From assembly GCF_050947335.1 (NCBI RefSeq), contig NW_027473339.1:1-64000 (forward strand): a stretch of 64,000 nucleotides of DNA, written 5' to 3'. The notes under the pieces are model-generated. The model did not search any database. It was not told the origin of the DNA and saw only the letters and a list, made by a program, of their open reading frames with translations. The translations under genes and the position numbers were made by a program. Below are positions 36,845-49,798 of this stretch, in pieces (position 1 is the stretch's first letter; each line of letters opens with the position of its first letter). The DNA comes from Megachile rotundata. Lineage: Eukaryota > Arthropoda > Insecta > Hymenoptera > Megachilidae.

Positions 36845-37778
36845 GTGTGGTCGTGATTGTGTGATCGTGATTGTGGGATTGTGACTGTGTGATTGTGTGG
36901 TTGTGGTTGTGTGATCGTTAATGTGTGATCATGATTGTGTGACCGTGATTGTGTGACCGTGATTATGTGATCGTGATTGTGTGATCCTGATTGTGTGATT
37001 AGGATTCTGTGATCGTGATTGTGTAATCGTGATTGTGTGATCGTGATTGCGATCGTGATTTTGTGATCGTGATTGTATGATGGTGATTGTGTGATCGTGA
37101 TTGTGTGATCGTGATTGTGTGATTGTGATTGTGTGATTGTGATTGTGTGGTTGTGATTGTGTGATTGTGGTTGTGTGATTGTGATTGTGTGATTGCGATT
37201 GTGTGATCGTGACAGTGATTGTGTGATTGTGATTGTGATGGTGTGACTGTGTGATTGTGATTGTGTGACTGTGATTGTGTGATCGTGATAGTGTGATCGT
37301 GATAGTGTGATCGTGATTGTGTGATCGTGACTGTGTGGTCGTGATTGTGTGATCGTGATTGTGGGATTGTGACTGTGGGATTGTGTGGTTGTTGTTGTGT
37401 GATTGTGATTGTGTGACTGTGATTGTGTGATTGTGATTGCGATTGTGTGATTGTGATTGTGCGGTCGTGATTGTGTGATCGTGATTGTGGGATTGTGACT
37501 GTGTGATTGTGTGATCGTGATTGTGTGATCGTGATTGTGTGATCGTGATTGTGTGATCGTGATTGTGTGATCGTGATTGTGTGATCGTGATTGGGTGATC
37601 GTGATTGGGTGATCGTGATTGGGTGATCGTGATTGGGTGATCGTGATTGTGGGATTGTGACTGTGCGATTGTGTGATTGTGATTGTGTGACTGTGATTGT
37701 GTGATTGTGATTGTGGGATTGTGATCGTGTGATTGTGATTGTGTGATCGTGACTGTGATTGTGTGATTGTGATTGTGA

Positions 37779-37866
37779 CTGTGATTGTGATTGTGATTGT
37801 GATTGTGATTGTGATTGTGATTGTGATTGTGATTGTGATTGTGATTGTGATTGTGATTGTGATTGT
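37779..37866 (+). repeat. Hexamer tract
   Basis: About 15 units after a GTGACT hexamer; paralogue of 1257-1372 and 41001-41094. Confidence 0.88.
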
Positions 37867-39420
37867 GTGACTGTGTGATTGTGATTGTGTGACTGTGATT
37901 GTGTGATCGTGATAGTGTGATCGTGAAAGTGTGATCGTGATTGTGTGATCGTGACTGTGTGGTCGTGATTGTGTGATCGTGATTGTGGGATTGTGACTGT
38001 GTGATTGTGTGGTTGTGGTTGTGTGATTGTGATTGTGTGACGGTGATTGTGTGATTGTGTGATCGTGATTGTGTGATAGTGATTGTGTGATCGTGATTGT
38101 GTGATCGTGATTGTGTGATCGTGATTGTGTGATCGTGATTGTGTGATCGTGATTGTGTGATCGTGATTGGGTGATCGTGATTGGGTGATCGTGATCGTGG
38201 GTTTGTGACTGTGCGATTGTGTGATTGTGATGGTGTGACTGTGATTGTGTGATTGTGATTGTGGGATTGTGATTGTGTGACTGTGATTGTGTGATCGTGA
38301 TAGTGTGATCGTGATAGTGTGATCGTGATTGTGTGATCGTGATTGTGTGGTCGTGATTGTGTGGTCGTGATTGTGTGGTAGTGATTGTGTGATCGTGATT
38401 GTGTGATCGTGATAGTGTGATCGTGATTGTGTGGTCGTGATTGTGTGGTCGTGATTGTGTGATCGTGATTGTGTGATCGTGATAGTGTGATCGTGATTGT
38501 GTGATCGTGATTGTGTGGTCGTGATTGTGTGGTCGCGATTGTGTGATTGTGATTGTGTGATCGTGATTGTGGGATCGTGACTGTGGGATCGTGATTGTGT
38601 GATTGTGATTGTGTGATTGTGATTGTGTGGTTGTGATTGTGTGATTGTGGTTGTGTGATTGTGATTGTGTGATTGCGATTGTGTGATCGTGACTGTGTGG
38701 TCGTGATTGTGTGATCGTGATTGTGGGATTGTGAGTGTAGGATTGTGTGGTTGTGGTTGTGCGATTGTGATTGTGTGACTGTGATTGTGTGATTGTGATT
38801 GCGATTGTGTGATTGTGACTGTGTGGTCGTGATTGTGTGATCGTGATTGTGGGATTGTGACTGTGTGATTGTGTAATCGCGATTGTGTGATCGTGATTGT
38901 GTGATCGTGATTGTGTGATCGTGATTGTGTGATCGTGATTGGGTGATCGCGATTGGGTGATCGTGATTGGGTGATCGTGATTGGGTGATCGTGATTGTGG
39001 GATTGTGACTGTGCGATTGTGTGACTGTGATTGTGTGACTGTGATTGTGTGATTGAGATTGTGGGATTGTGATTGTGTGATTGTGATTGTGTGATTGTGA
39101 TTGTGTGATTGTGATTGTGTGATCGTGACTGTGATTGTGTGATTGTGATTGTGACTGTGATTGTGATTGTGATTGTGATTCTGATTGTGATTGTGACTGT
39201 GATTGTGATTGTGTGACTGTGTGATTGTGATTGTGTGACTGTGATTGTGTGATCGTGATAGTGTGATCGTGATAGTGTGATCGTGATTGTGTGATCGAGA
39301 CTGTGTGGTCGTGATTGTGTGATCGTGATTGTGGGATTGTGACTGTGTGATTGTGTGGTTGTGGTTGTGTGATCGTGATAGTGTGATCGTGATTGTGTGA
39401 TTGTGTGATTGTGATTGTGT

Positions 39421-39828
39421 GATTGTGATTGTGATTGCGATTGTGATTGTGATTGTGATTGTGATTGTGATTGTGATTGTGATTGTGATTGTGATTGTGA
39501 TTGTGATTGTGATTGTGATTGTGATTGTGATTGTGATTGTGATTGTGATTGTGATTGTGATTGTGATTGTGATTGTGATTGTGATTGTGATTGTGATTGT
39601 GATTGTGATTGTGATTGTGATTGTGATTGTGATTGTGATTGTGATTGTGATTGTGATTGTGATTGTGATTGTGATTGTGATTGTGATTGTGATTGTGATT
39701 GTGATTGTGATTGTGATTGTGATTGTGATGGTGATTGTGATTGTGATCGTGATCGTGATTGTGATTGTGATTGTGATTGTGATTGTGATTGTGATTGTGA
39801 TTGTGATTGTGATTGTGATTGTGATTGT
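39421..39828 (+). repeat. Longest hexamer tract in the window, about 68 units
   Basis: Interrupted once, at about 39727-39760, by a GTGATG unit and two GTGATC units; otherwise GTGATT with one GCGATT near the start. Confidence 0.95.
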
Positions 39829-41000
39829 GTGACTGTGTGATTGTGATTGTGTGACTGTGATTGTGTGATCGTGATAGTGTGATCGTGATTGTGTGATCGT
39901 GACTGTGTGGTCGTGATTGTGTGATCGTGATTGTGGGATTGTGACTGTGTCATGGTGTGGTTGTGGTTGTGTGACTGTGATTGTGTGATTGTGATTGTGT
40001 GATTGCGATTGTGTGATTGCGATTGTGTGATTGCGATTGTGTGATTGCGATTGTGTGATTGCGATTGTGTGATTGCGACTGTGTGGTCGTGATTGTGTGA
40101 TCGTGATTGTGGGATTGTGACTGTGTGATTGTGTGGTTGTGGTTGTGTGATCGTTAATGTGTGATCATGATTGTGTGACCGTGATTGTGTGACCGTGATT
40201 ATGTGATCGTGATTGTGTGATCCTGATTGTGTGATTAGGATTCTGTGATCGTGATTGTGTAATCGTGATTGTGTGATCGTGATTGCGATCGTGATTTTGT
40301 GATCGTGATTGTATGATGGTGATTGTGTGATCGTGATTGTGTGATCGTGATTGTGTGATTGTGATTGTGTGATTGTGATTGTGTGGTTGTGATTGTGTGA
40401 TTGTGGTTGTGTGATTGTGATTGCGTGATTGCGATTGTGTGATCGTGACTGTGATTGTGTGATTGTGATTGTGATGGTGTGACTGTGTGATTGTGATTGT
40501 GTGACTGTGATTGTGTGATCGTGATAGTGTGATCGTGATAGTGTGATCGTGATTGTGTGATCGTGACTGTGTGGTCGTGATTGTGTGATCGTGATTGTGG
40601 GATTGTGACTGTGGGATTGTGTGGTTGTTGTTGTGTGATTGTGATTGTGTGACTGTGATTGTGTGATTGTGATTGCGATTGTGTGATTGTGATTGTGCGG
40701 TCGTGATTGTGTGATCGTGATTGTGGGATTGTGACTGTGTGATTGTGTGATCGTGATTGTGTGATCGTGATTGTGTGATCGTGATTGTGTGATCGTGATT
40801 GTGTGATCGTGATTGGGTGATCGTGATTGGGTGATCGTGATTGGGTGATCGTGATTGGGTGATAGTGATTGTGGGATTGTGACTGTGCGATTGTGTGATT
40901 GTGATTGTGTGACTGTGATTGTGTGATTGTGATTGTGGGATTGTGATCGTGTGATTGTGATTGTGTGATCGTGACTGTGATTGTGTGATTGTGATTGTGA

Positions 41001-41094
41001 CTGTGATTGTGATTGTGATTGTGATTGTGATTGTGATTGTGATTGTGATTGTGATTGTGATTGTGATTGTGATTGTGATTGTGATTGTGATTGT
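41001..41094 (+). repeat. Hexamer tract
   Basis: About 16 units, directly upstream of the duplicated 1.6-kb segment. Confidence 0.9.
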
Positions 41095-41130
41095 GTGACT
41101 GTGTGATTGTGATTGTGTGACTGTGATTGT

Positions 41131-42742
41131 GTGATCGTGATAGTGTGATCGTGAAAGTGTGATCGTGATTGTGTGATCGTGACTGTGTGGTCGTGATTGT
41201 GTGATCGTGATTGTGGGATTGTGACTGTGTGATTGTGTGGTTGTGGTTGTGTGATTGTGATTGTGTGACGGTGATTGTGTGATTGTGTGATCGTGATTGT
41301 GTGATAGTGATTGTGTGATCGTGATTGTGTGATCGTGATTGTGTGATCGTGATTGTGTGATCGTGATTGTGTGATCGTGATTGGGTGATCGTGATTGGGT
41401 GATCGTGATCGTGGGTTTGTGACTGTGCGATTGTGTGATTGTGATGGTGTGACTGTGATTGTGTGATTGTGATTGTGGGATTGTGATTGTGTGATTGTGA
41501 TTGTGTGATCGTGACTGTGATTGTGTGATTGTGATTGTGATTGTGATTGTGATTGTGATTGTGATTGTGATTGTGATTGTGATTGTGATTCTGAATGTGA
41601 TTGTGATTGTGATTGTGATTGTGATTGTGATTGTGTGACTGTGTGATTGTGATTGTGTGACTGTGATTGTGTGATTGTGATTGTGTGATTGTGATTGTGT
41701 GATTGTGATTGTGTGATTGTGATTGTGTGATTGTGTTTGTGTGATTGTGATTGTGTGATTGTGATTGTGTGATTGTGTGATTGTGTGATTGTGATTGTGT
41801 GATTGTGATCGTGTGATTGTGATCGTGTGATCGTGATTGGGTGACCGTGATTGGGTGATCGTGATTGGGTGATCGTGATTTGGTGATCGTGATTGGGTGA
41901 TCGTGATTGGGTAGTCGTGATTGGGTGATCGTGATTGGGTGATCGTGATTGTGGGATTGTGACTGTGTGATTGTGTGATCGTGATTGTGGGATTGTGACT
42001 GTGTGATTGTGATTGTGATTGTGATTGTGATTGTGATTGTGATTGTGATTGTGATTGTGTGACTGTGTGATTGTGATTGTGTGACTGTGATTGTGTGATC
42101 GTGATAGTGTGATCGTGATAGTGTGATCGTGATTGTGTGATCGTGATTGTGTGGTCGTGATTGTGTGATCGTGATTGTGGGATTGTGAGTGTAGGATTGT
42201 GTGGTTGTGGTTGTGCGATTGTGATTGTGTGACTGTGATTGTGTGATTGTGATTGCGATTGTGTGATTGTGACTGTGTGGTCGTGATTGTGTGATCGTGA
42301 TTGTGGGATTGTGACTGTGTGATTGTGTGATCGTGATTGTGTGATCGTGATTGTGTGATCGTGATTGTGTGATCGTGATTGTGTGATCGTGATTGGGTGA
42401 TCGTGATTGGGTGATCGTGATTGGGTGATCGTGATTGGGTGATCGTGATTGTGGGATTGTGACTGTGCGATTGTGTGACTGTGATTGTGTGACTGTGATT
42501 GTGTGATTGAGATTGTGGGATTGTGACTGTGTGATTGTGATTGTGTGACTGTGATTGTGTGATCGTGATAGTGTGATCGTGATAGTGTGATCGTGATTGT
42601 GTGATCGAGACTGTGTGGTCGTGATTGTGTGATCGTGATTGTGGGATTGTGACTGTGTGATTGTGTGGTTGTGGTTGTGTGATCGTGATAGTGTGATCGT
42701 GATTGTGTGATCGCGATTGTGTGATTGTGTGATTGTGATTGT
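41131..42742 (+). repeat. 1612-bp duplicated segment, first copy
   Basis: Offset 1612 to the second copy at GAAAGTG (41153 and 42765) and TTCTGAATG (41589 and 43201). It holds hexamers 41527-41634 and 42003-42058 and GAGTGTAGG at 42187. It ends where GTGATTGTGTGATTG switches back to GTGATCGTGATAG. Confidence 0.87.
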
Positions 42743-44270
42743 GTGATCGTGATAGTGTGATCGTGAAAGTGTGATCGTGATTGTGTGATCGTGACTGTGT
42801 GGTCGTGATTGTGTGATCGTGATTGTGGGATTGTGACTGTGTGATTGTGTGGTTGTGGTTGTGTGATTGTGATTGTGTGACGGTGATTGTGTGATTGTGT
42901 GATCGTGATTGTGTGATAGTGATTGTGTGATCGTGATTGTGTGATCGTGATTGTGTGATCGTGATTGTGTGATCGTGATTGTGTGATCGTGATTGGGTGA
43001 TCGTGATTGGGTGATCGTGATCGTGGGTTTGTGACTGTGCGATTGTGTGATTGTGATGGTGTGACTGTGATTGTGTGATTGTGATTGTGGGATTGTGATT
43101 GTGTGATTGTGATTGTGTGATCGTGACTGTGATTGTGTGATTGTGATTGTGATTGTGATTGTGATTGTGATTGTGATTGTGATTGTGATTGTGATTGTGA
43201 TTCTGAATGTGATTGTGATTGTGATTGTGATTGTGATTGTGATTGTGTGACTGTGTGATTGTGATTGTGTGACTGTGATTGTGTGATTGTGATTGTGTGA
43301 TTGTGATTGTGTGATTGTGATTGTGTGATTGTGATTGTGTGATTGTGTTTGTGTGATTGTGATTGTGTGATTGTGATTGTGTGATTGTGTGATTGTGTGA
43401 TTGTGATTGTGTGATTGTGATCGTGTGATTGTGATCGTGTGATCGTGATTGGGTGACCGTGATTGTGGGATTGTGACTGTGTGATTGTGTGATCGTGATT
43501 GTGTGATCGTGATTGTGGGATTGTGACTGTGTGATTGTGATTGTGATTGTGATTGTGATTGTGATTGTGATTGTGATTGTGATTGTGTGACTGTGTGATT
43601 GTGATTGTGTGACTGTGATTGTGTGATCGTGATAGTGTGATCGTGATAGTGTGATCGTGATTGTGTGATCGTGATTGTGTGGTCGTGATTGTGTGATCGT
43701 GATTGTGGGATTGTGAGTGTAGGATTGTGTGGTTGTGGTTGTGCGATTGTGATTGTGTGACTGTGATTGTGTGATTGTGATTGCGATTGTGTGATTGTGA
43801 CTGTGTGGTCGTGATTGTGTGATCGTGATTGTGGGATTGTGACTGTGTGATTGTGTGATCGTGATTGTGTGATCGTGATTGTGTGATCGTGATTGTGTGA
43901 TCGTGATTGTGTGATCGTGATTGGGTGATCGTGATTGGGTGATCGTGATTGGGTGATCGTGATTGGGTGATCGTGATTGTGGGATTGTGACTGTGCGATT
44001 GTGTGACTGTGATTGTGTGACTGTGATTGTGTGATTGAGATTGTGGGATTGTGACTGTGTGATTGTGATTGTGTGACTGTGATTGTGTGATCGTGATAGT
44101 GTGATCGTGATAGTGTGATCGTGATTGTGTGATCGAGACTGTGTGGTCGTGATTGTGTGATCGTGATTGTGGGATTGTGACTGTGTGATTGTGTGGTTGT
44201 GGTTGTGTGATCGTGATAGTGTGATCGTGATTGTGTGATCGCGATTGTGTGATTGTGTGATTGTGATTGT
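42743..44270 (+). repeat. 1.53-kb duplicated segment, second copy
   Basis: Same order as the first copy but 84 bp (6 x 14) shorter: most GGGTGATCG/GGGTAGTCG units seen at about 41855-41945 are missing near 43460. Hexamers lie at 43139-43246 and 43533-43586. Confidence 0.87.
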
Positions 44271-44668
44271 GTGATTGTGATTGTGATTGCGATTGTGATT
44301 GTGATTGTGATTGTGATTGTGATTGTGATTGTGATTGTGATTGTGATTGTGATTGTGATTGTGATTGTGATTGTGATTGTGATTGTGATTGTGATTGTGA
44401 TTGTGATTGTGATTGTGATTGTGATTGTGATTGTGATTGTGATTGTGATTGTGATTGTGATTGTGATTGTGATTGTGATTGTGATTGTGATTGTGATTGT
44501 GATTGTGATTGTGATTGTGATTGTGATTGTGATTGTGATTGTGATTGTGATTGTGATTGTGATTGTGATTGTGATTGTGATTGTGATTGTGATTGTGATT
44601 GTGATTGTGATTGTGATTGTGATTGTGATTGTGATTGTGATTGTGATTGTGATTGTGATTGTGATTGT
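44271..44668 (+). repeat. Long hexamer tract, about 66 units
   Basis: One GCGATT near the start and otherwise uninterrupted; it lacks the 39727-39760 interruption of its paralogue. Confidence 0.95.
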
Positions 44669-46811
44669 GTGACTGTGTGATTGTGATTGTGTGACTGTGA
44701 TTGTGTGATCGTGATAGTGTGATCGTGATTGTGTGATCGTGACTGTGTGGTCGTGATTGTGTGATCGTGATTGTGGGATTGTGACTGTGTCATGGTGTGG
44801 TTGTGGTTGTGTGACTGTGATTGTGTGATTGTGATTGTGTGATTGCGATTGTGTGATTGCGATTGTGTGATTGCGATTGTGTGATTGCGATTGTGTGATT
44901 GCGATTGTGTGATTGCGACTGTGTGGTCGTGATTGTGTGATCGTGATTGTGGGATTGTGACTGTGTGATTGTGTGGTTGTGGTTGTGTGATCGTGACTGT
45001 GTGATCATGATTGTGTGACCGTGATTGTGTGACCGTGATTATGTGATCGTGATTGTGTGATCCTGATTGTGTGATTAGGATTCTGTGATCGTGATTGTGT
45101 AATCGTGATTGTGTGATCGTGATTGCGATCGTGATTTTGTGATCGTGATTGTGTGATGGTGATTGTGTGATCGTGATTGTGTGATCGTGATTGTGTGATT
45201 GTGATTGTGTGATTGTGATTGTGTGGTTGTGATTGTGTGATTGTGGTTGTGTGATTGTGATTGTGTGATTGCGATTGTGTGATCGTGACTGTGATTGTGT
45301 GATTGTGATTGTGATTGTGATTGTGATTGTGTGACTGTGTGATTGTGATTGTGTGACTGTGATTGTGTGATCGTGATAGTGTGATCGTGATAGTGTGATC
45401 GTGATTGTGTGATCGTGACTGTGTGGTCGTGATTGTGTGATCGTGATTGTGGGATTGTGACTGTGGGATTGTGTGGTTGTTGTTGTGTGATTGTGATTGT
45501 GTGACTGTGATTGTGTGATTGTGATTGCGATTGTGTGATTGTGATTGTGTGGTCGTGATTGTGTGATCGTGATTGTGGGATTGTGACTGTGTGATTGTGT
45601 GATCGTGATTGTGTGATCGTGATTGTGTGATCGTGATTGTGTGATCGTGATTGGGTGATCGTGATTGGGTGATCGTGATTGGGTAGTCGTGATTGGGTGA
45701 TCGTGATTGGGTGATCGTGATTGTGGGATTGTGACTGTGTGATTGTGTGATTGTGATTGTGTGACTGTGATTGTGTGATTGTGATTGTGGGATTGTGATT
45801 GTGTGATTGTGATTGTGTGATCGTGACTGTGATTGTGTGATTGTGATTTTGATTGTGATTGTGATTGTGATTGTGATTGTGATTGTGATTGTGATTGTGA
45901 TTGTGATTGTGTGACTGTGTGATTGTGATTGTGTGACTGTGATTGTGTGACCGTGATTGTGTGATCGTGATAGTGTGATCGTGATTGTGTGATCGTGATT
46001 GTGTGGTCGTGATTGTGTGGTCGTGATTGTGTGATTGTGATTGTGTGATCGTGACTGTGGGATCGTGACTGTGGGATCGTGATTGTGTGATTGTGATTGT
46101 GGGATTGTGACGGTGTGATTGTGTGATCGTGATTGTGTGATCGTGATTGTGGGATTGTGACTGTGTGATTGTGTGGTTGTGGTTGTGTGATTGTGATTGT
46201 GTGACTGTGATTGTGTGATTGTGATTGTGGGATTGTGATTGCTATTGTATGATTGTGACTGTGTGGTCGTGATTGTGTGATCGTGATTGTGGGATTGTGA
46301 CTGTGTGATTGTGTGGTTGTGGTTGTGTGATTGTGATTGTGTGATCGTGATTGTGTGATTGTGATTGTGTGGTCGTGATTGTGTGATAGTGATTGTGTGA
46401 TTGTGATTGTGTGATTGTGATTGTGTGATTGTGATTGTGTGATTGTGATTGTGGGATTGTGATTGTGTGATTGTGATTGTGTGATCGTGACTGTGATTGT
46501 GTGATTGTGATTGTGATTTTAATTGTGATTGTGATTGTGATTCTGATTGTGAATGTGATTGTGATTGTGATTGTGATTGTGTGACTGTGTGATTGTGATT
46601 GTGTGGCTGTGATTGTGTGGCTGTGATTGTGCGATCGTGATAGTGTGATTGTGATCGTGTGATTGCGATCGTGTGATTGTGATCGTGTGATTGCGATCGT
46701 GTGATGGCCATCGTGTGTTTGCGATCGTGTGATTGCGATCGTGTGATTGCGATGGTGTGATTGCGATTGTGCGATTGTGATTGTGGGATTGTGGTTGTGT
46801 GATTGTGATTG

Positions 46812-46996
46812 TGCGATTGCGATTGTGCGATTGTGATTGTGCGATTGTGATTGTGCGATTGTTATTGTGCGATTGTGATTGTGCGATTGTGGTTGTGCGA
46901 TTGTGATTGTGCGATTGTGATTGTGCGATTGTGATTGTGCGATTGTGATTGTGCGATTGTGATTGTGCGATTGTGATTATGCGATTGTGATTGTGA
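46812..46996 (+). repeat. 14-mer subarray GCGATTGTGATTGT, about 13 units
   Basis: Same length as the three other copies, but with private GTTATTG and GTGGTTG substitutions. Confidence 0.9.
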
Positions 46997-47366
46997 TTGT
47001 GTGACTGTGTGATTGTGATTGTGTGATCGTGATAGTGTGATCGTGATTGTGTGATCGTGATTGTGTGATCGTGATTGTGTGATCGTGATGGTGTGATTGT
47101 GATTGTGTGATTGTGGTTGTGTGATTGTGGTTGTGTGATTGTGATTGTGTGATTGCGATTGTGTGATCGTGACTGTGTGGTCGTGATTGTGTGATCGTGA
47201 TTATGGGATTGTGACTGTGTGATTGTGTGGTTGTGGTTGTGCGCTTGTGATTGTGTGATTGTGATTGTGGGACTGTGATTGCGATTGTGTGATTGTGACT
47301 GTGTGTTCGTGATTGTGTGATCGTGATTGTGGGATTGAGACTGTGTGGTTGTGTGATTGTTTGATT

Positions 47367-47590
47367 GTGTGATTGCGATTGTGTGATTGCGATTGTGTGA
47401 TTGCGATTGTGTGATTGCGATTGTGTGATTGCGATTGTGTGATTGCGATTGTGTGATTGCGATTGTGTGATTGCGATTGTGTGATTGCGTTTGTGTGATT
47501 GCGATTGTGTGATTGCGATTGTGTGATTGCGATTGTGTGATTGCGATTGTTTGATTGCGATTGTTTGATTGCGATTGTGTGATTGCGATT
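47367..47590 (+). repeat. GTGTGATTGCGATT array, 16 units
   Basis: 224 bp. It lacks the TTTGAGTGCG variant that copies 1 to 3 have near the end. Confidence 0.92.
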
Positions 47591-48472
47591 GTGTGATTGT
47601 GATTGTGTGATTGTGATTGTGTGATTGTGATTGTGTGATTGTGATTGTGTGATTGTGATTGTGTGATTGTGATTGTGTGATTGTGATTGTGTGATTGTGA
47701 TTGTGTGATTGTGATTGTGTGATCGTGATTGTGTGATCGTGATCGTGTGATCGTGATAGGGTGACCGTGATTGGGTGATCGTGATTGGGTGATCGTGATT
47801 TGGTGATCGTGATTGTGTGATCGTGATTGGGTGATCGTGATTGGGTGATCGTGATTGTGGGATTGTGACTGTGTGATTGTGTGATTGTGATTGTGTGACT
47901 GTGGTTGTGTGATTGTGATTGTGGGATTGTGATTGTGTGATTGTGATTGTGTGATCGTGACTGTGATTGTGTGATTGTGATTGTGATTGTGATTGTGTGA
48001 CTGTGTGATTGTGATTGTGTGACTGTGACTGTGTGATCGTGATAGTGTGATCGTGATAGTGTGATCGTGATTGTGTGATCGTGACTGTGTGGTCGTGATA
48101 GTGTGATCGTGATTGTGCGATCGTGATTGTGTGATCGTGATTGTGCGATCGTGATTGTGTGATCGTGATTGTGTGATCGTGATTGTGTGATTGTGATTGT
48201 GTGATTGTGATTGTTTGATTGTGATTGTGTGATTGTGATTGTGTGATTGTGATTGTGTGATTGTGATTATGTGATTGTGATTGTGATTGTGTGATTGTGT
48301 GATCCTGATTGTGTGACCGTGATTGTGTGACCGTGATTGTGTGACCGTGATTATGTGATCGTGATTGTGCGATCCTGATTGCGTGATTAGGATTCTGTGA
48401 TCGTGATTGTGTAATCGTGATTGTGTGATCGTGATTGTGATCGTGATTGTGTGATCGTGACTGTGATTGTGT

Positions 48473-48580
48473 GATTGTGATTGTGATTGTGATTGTGATT
48501 GTGATTGTGATTGTGATTGTGATTGTGATTGTGATTGTGATTGTGATTGTGATTGTGATTTTGATTGTGATTGTGATTGT
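48473..48580 (+). repeat. Hexamer tract with GATTTTG variant
   Basis: About 18 units; the longest of the GATTTT series. Confidence 0.9.
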
Positions 48581-48748
48581 GTGACTGTGTGATTGTGATT
48601 GTGTGACTGTGATTGTGTGATCGTGATAGTGTGATCGTGATAGTGTGATCGTGATTGTGTGATCGTGACTGTGTGGTCGTGATTATGGGATTGTGACTGT
48701 GTGATTGTGTGGTTGTGGTTGTGTGACTGTGATTGTGTGATTGTGATT

Positions 48749-48860
48749 GTGGGATTGCGATTGTGTGATTGCGATTGTGTGATTGCGATTGTGTGATTGC
48801 GATTGTGTGATTGCGATTGTGTGATTGCGATTGTGTGATTGCGATTGTGTGATTGCGATT
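48749..48860 (+). repeat. GTGTGATTGCGATT array, 8 units (VNTR locus)
   Basis: Followed directly by GTGATCGCG rather than by the GTGGTCG block, so the intervening ~180 bp are missing. The adjacent palindrome group is reduced to one intact GCGATCGC (48877) and one GCGATGGC. Confidence 0.88.
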
Positions 48861-49512
48861 GTGTGATCGCGATTGTGCGATCGCGATTGTGCGATGGCGA
48901 TTGTGTGATTGTGATTGTGTGATTGTGATTGTGTGATTGTGATTGTGTGATTGTGATTGTGTGATTGTGATTGTGTGATTGTGATTGTGTGTTTGTGATT
49001 GTGTGATTGTGATTGTGTGACTGTGATTGTGTGATTGTGATTGTGGGATTGTGATTGTGTGATTGTGATTGTGTGATTGTGATTGTGTGATTGTGAATGT
49101 GTGATCGTGATCGTGTGATCGTGATTGGGTGACCGTGATTGGGTGATCGTGATTGGGTGATCGTGATTTGGTGATCGTGATTGTGTGATCGTGATTGGGT
49201 GATCGTGATTGGGTGGTCGTGATTGTGGGATTGTGACTGTGTGATTGTGTGATTGTGATTGTGTGACTGTGATTGTGTGATTGTGATTCTGGGATTGTGA
49301 TTGTGTGATTGTGATTGTGTGATTGTGATTGTGCGATTGTTATTGTGCGATTGTGATTGTGCGATTGTGATTATGCGATTGTGATTGTGATTGTGTGACT
49401 GTGTGATTGTGATTGTGTGATCGTGATAGTGTGATCGTGATATTGTGATCGTGATTGTGTGATCGTGATGGTGTGATTGTGATTGTGTGACTGTGGTTGT
49501 GTGATGGTGGTT

Positions 49513-49798
49513 GTGTGATTGTGATTGTGTGATTGTGATTGTGTGATTGTGATTGTGTGATTGTGATTGTGTGATTGTGATTGTGTGATTGTGATTGTGT
49601 GATTGTGATTGTGTGATTGTGATTGTGATTGTGTGATTGTGATTGTGTGATTGTGATTGTGTGATTGTGATTGTGTGATTGTGATTGTGTGATTGTGATT
49701 GTGTGATTGTGATTGTGTGATTGTGATTGTGTGATTGTGATTGTGTGATTGTGATTGTGTGATTGTGATTGTGTGATTGTGATTGTGTGATTGTGATT
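49513..49798 (+). repeat. 14-mer subarray GTGATTGTGATTGT with one 20-mer unit
   Basis: 286 bp. One unit carries an extra GTGATT (near 49620), as do the paralogues at 52581, 54765, 57801 and 58557. Confidence 0.92.

Larger units (their letters stand above)
36720..39955 (+). repeat. Type B unit 3 (3236 bp)
   Basis: Starts GTGGTTGTGGTTG after TCATGG (36714) and ends with TCATGG (39950). Contents: a 6-unit GTGATTGCGATT array (36761-36844); GTTAATG and TTAGGATTCT (36999); TGGTTGTTGT (37386); hexamers 37779-37866; GAAAGTG (37927); GTGGTCG/GTGGTAG block; GAGTGTAGG (38733); degenerate hexamers 39155-39208; long hexamers 39421-39828. Confidence 0.87.
39956..44795 (+). repeat. Type B unit 4 (4840 bp) with internal duplication
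   Basis: Shares its first ~1.5 kb with unit 3 at offset 3236 (TCATGG, TTAGGATTCT, TGGTTGTTGT). It then contains two tandem copies of a ~1.6-kb segment (41131-42742 and 42743-44270) before the terminal long hexamer tract. Confidence 0.87.
44796..49220 (+). repeat. Diverged, shortened copy of the left part of the superunit
   Basis: Begins like type B units 3 and 4 (GTGGTTGTGGTTG, six GCG units 44837-44920, TTAGGATTCT 45075). It continues with TGGTTGTTGT (45474), the ~402-bp segment (about 45650-46060), TGGCCA (46705), the 13-unit array, the 16-unit GCG array and TTAGGATTCT (48387). TGGTTGTTGT-to-TGGCCA spacing is 1231 bp, against 1417 in copy 1 and 1821 in copy 3 (measured from 862 and 23828). 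Confidence 0.82.

Noticed and set aside
17207..46711. Very long - strand reading frames (up to about 1800 codons) with QSQSHNHNHTITIT-like repeats
   Set aside because: The complement of the repeat (ACAATCACAATCAC) has no stop in any frame, so such frames arise automatically. Starts come only from rare CAT variants and ends from rare variants such as TTAGG or TTATG. Copies differ by 14-bp steps (29, 30 or 31 units), which change the frame, so there is no sign of coding constraint.
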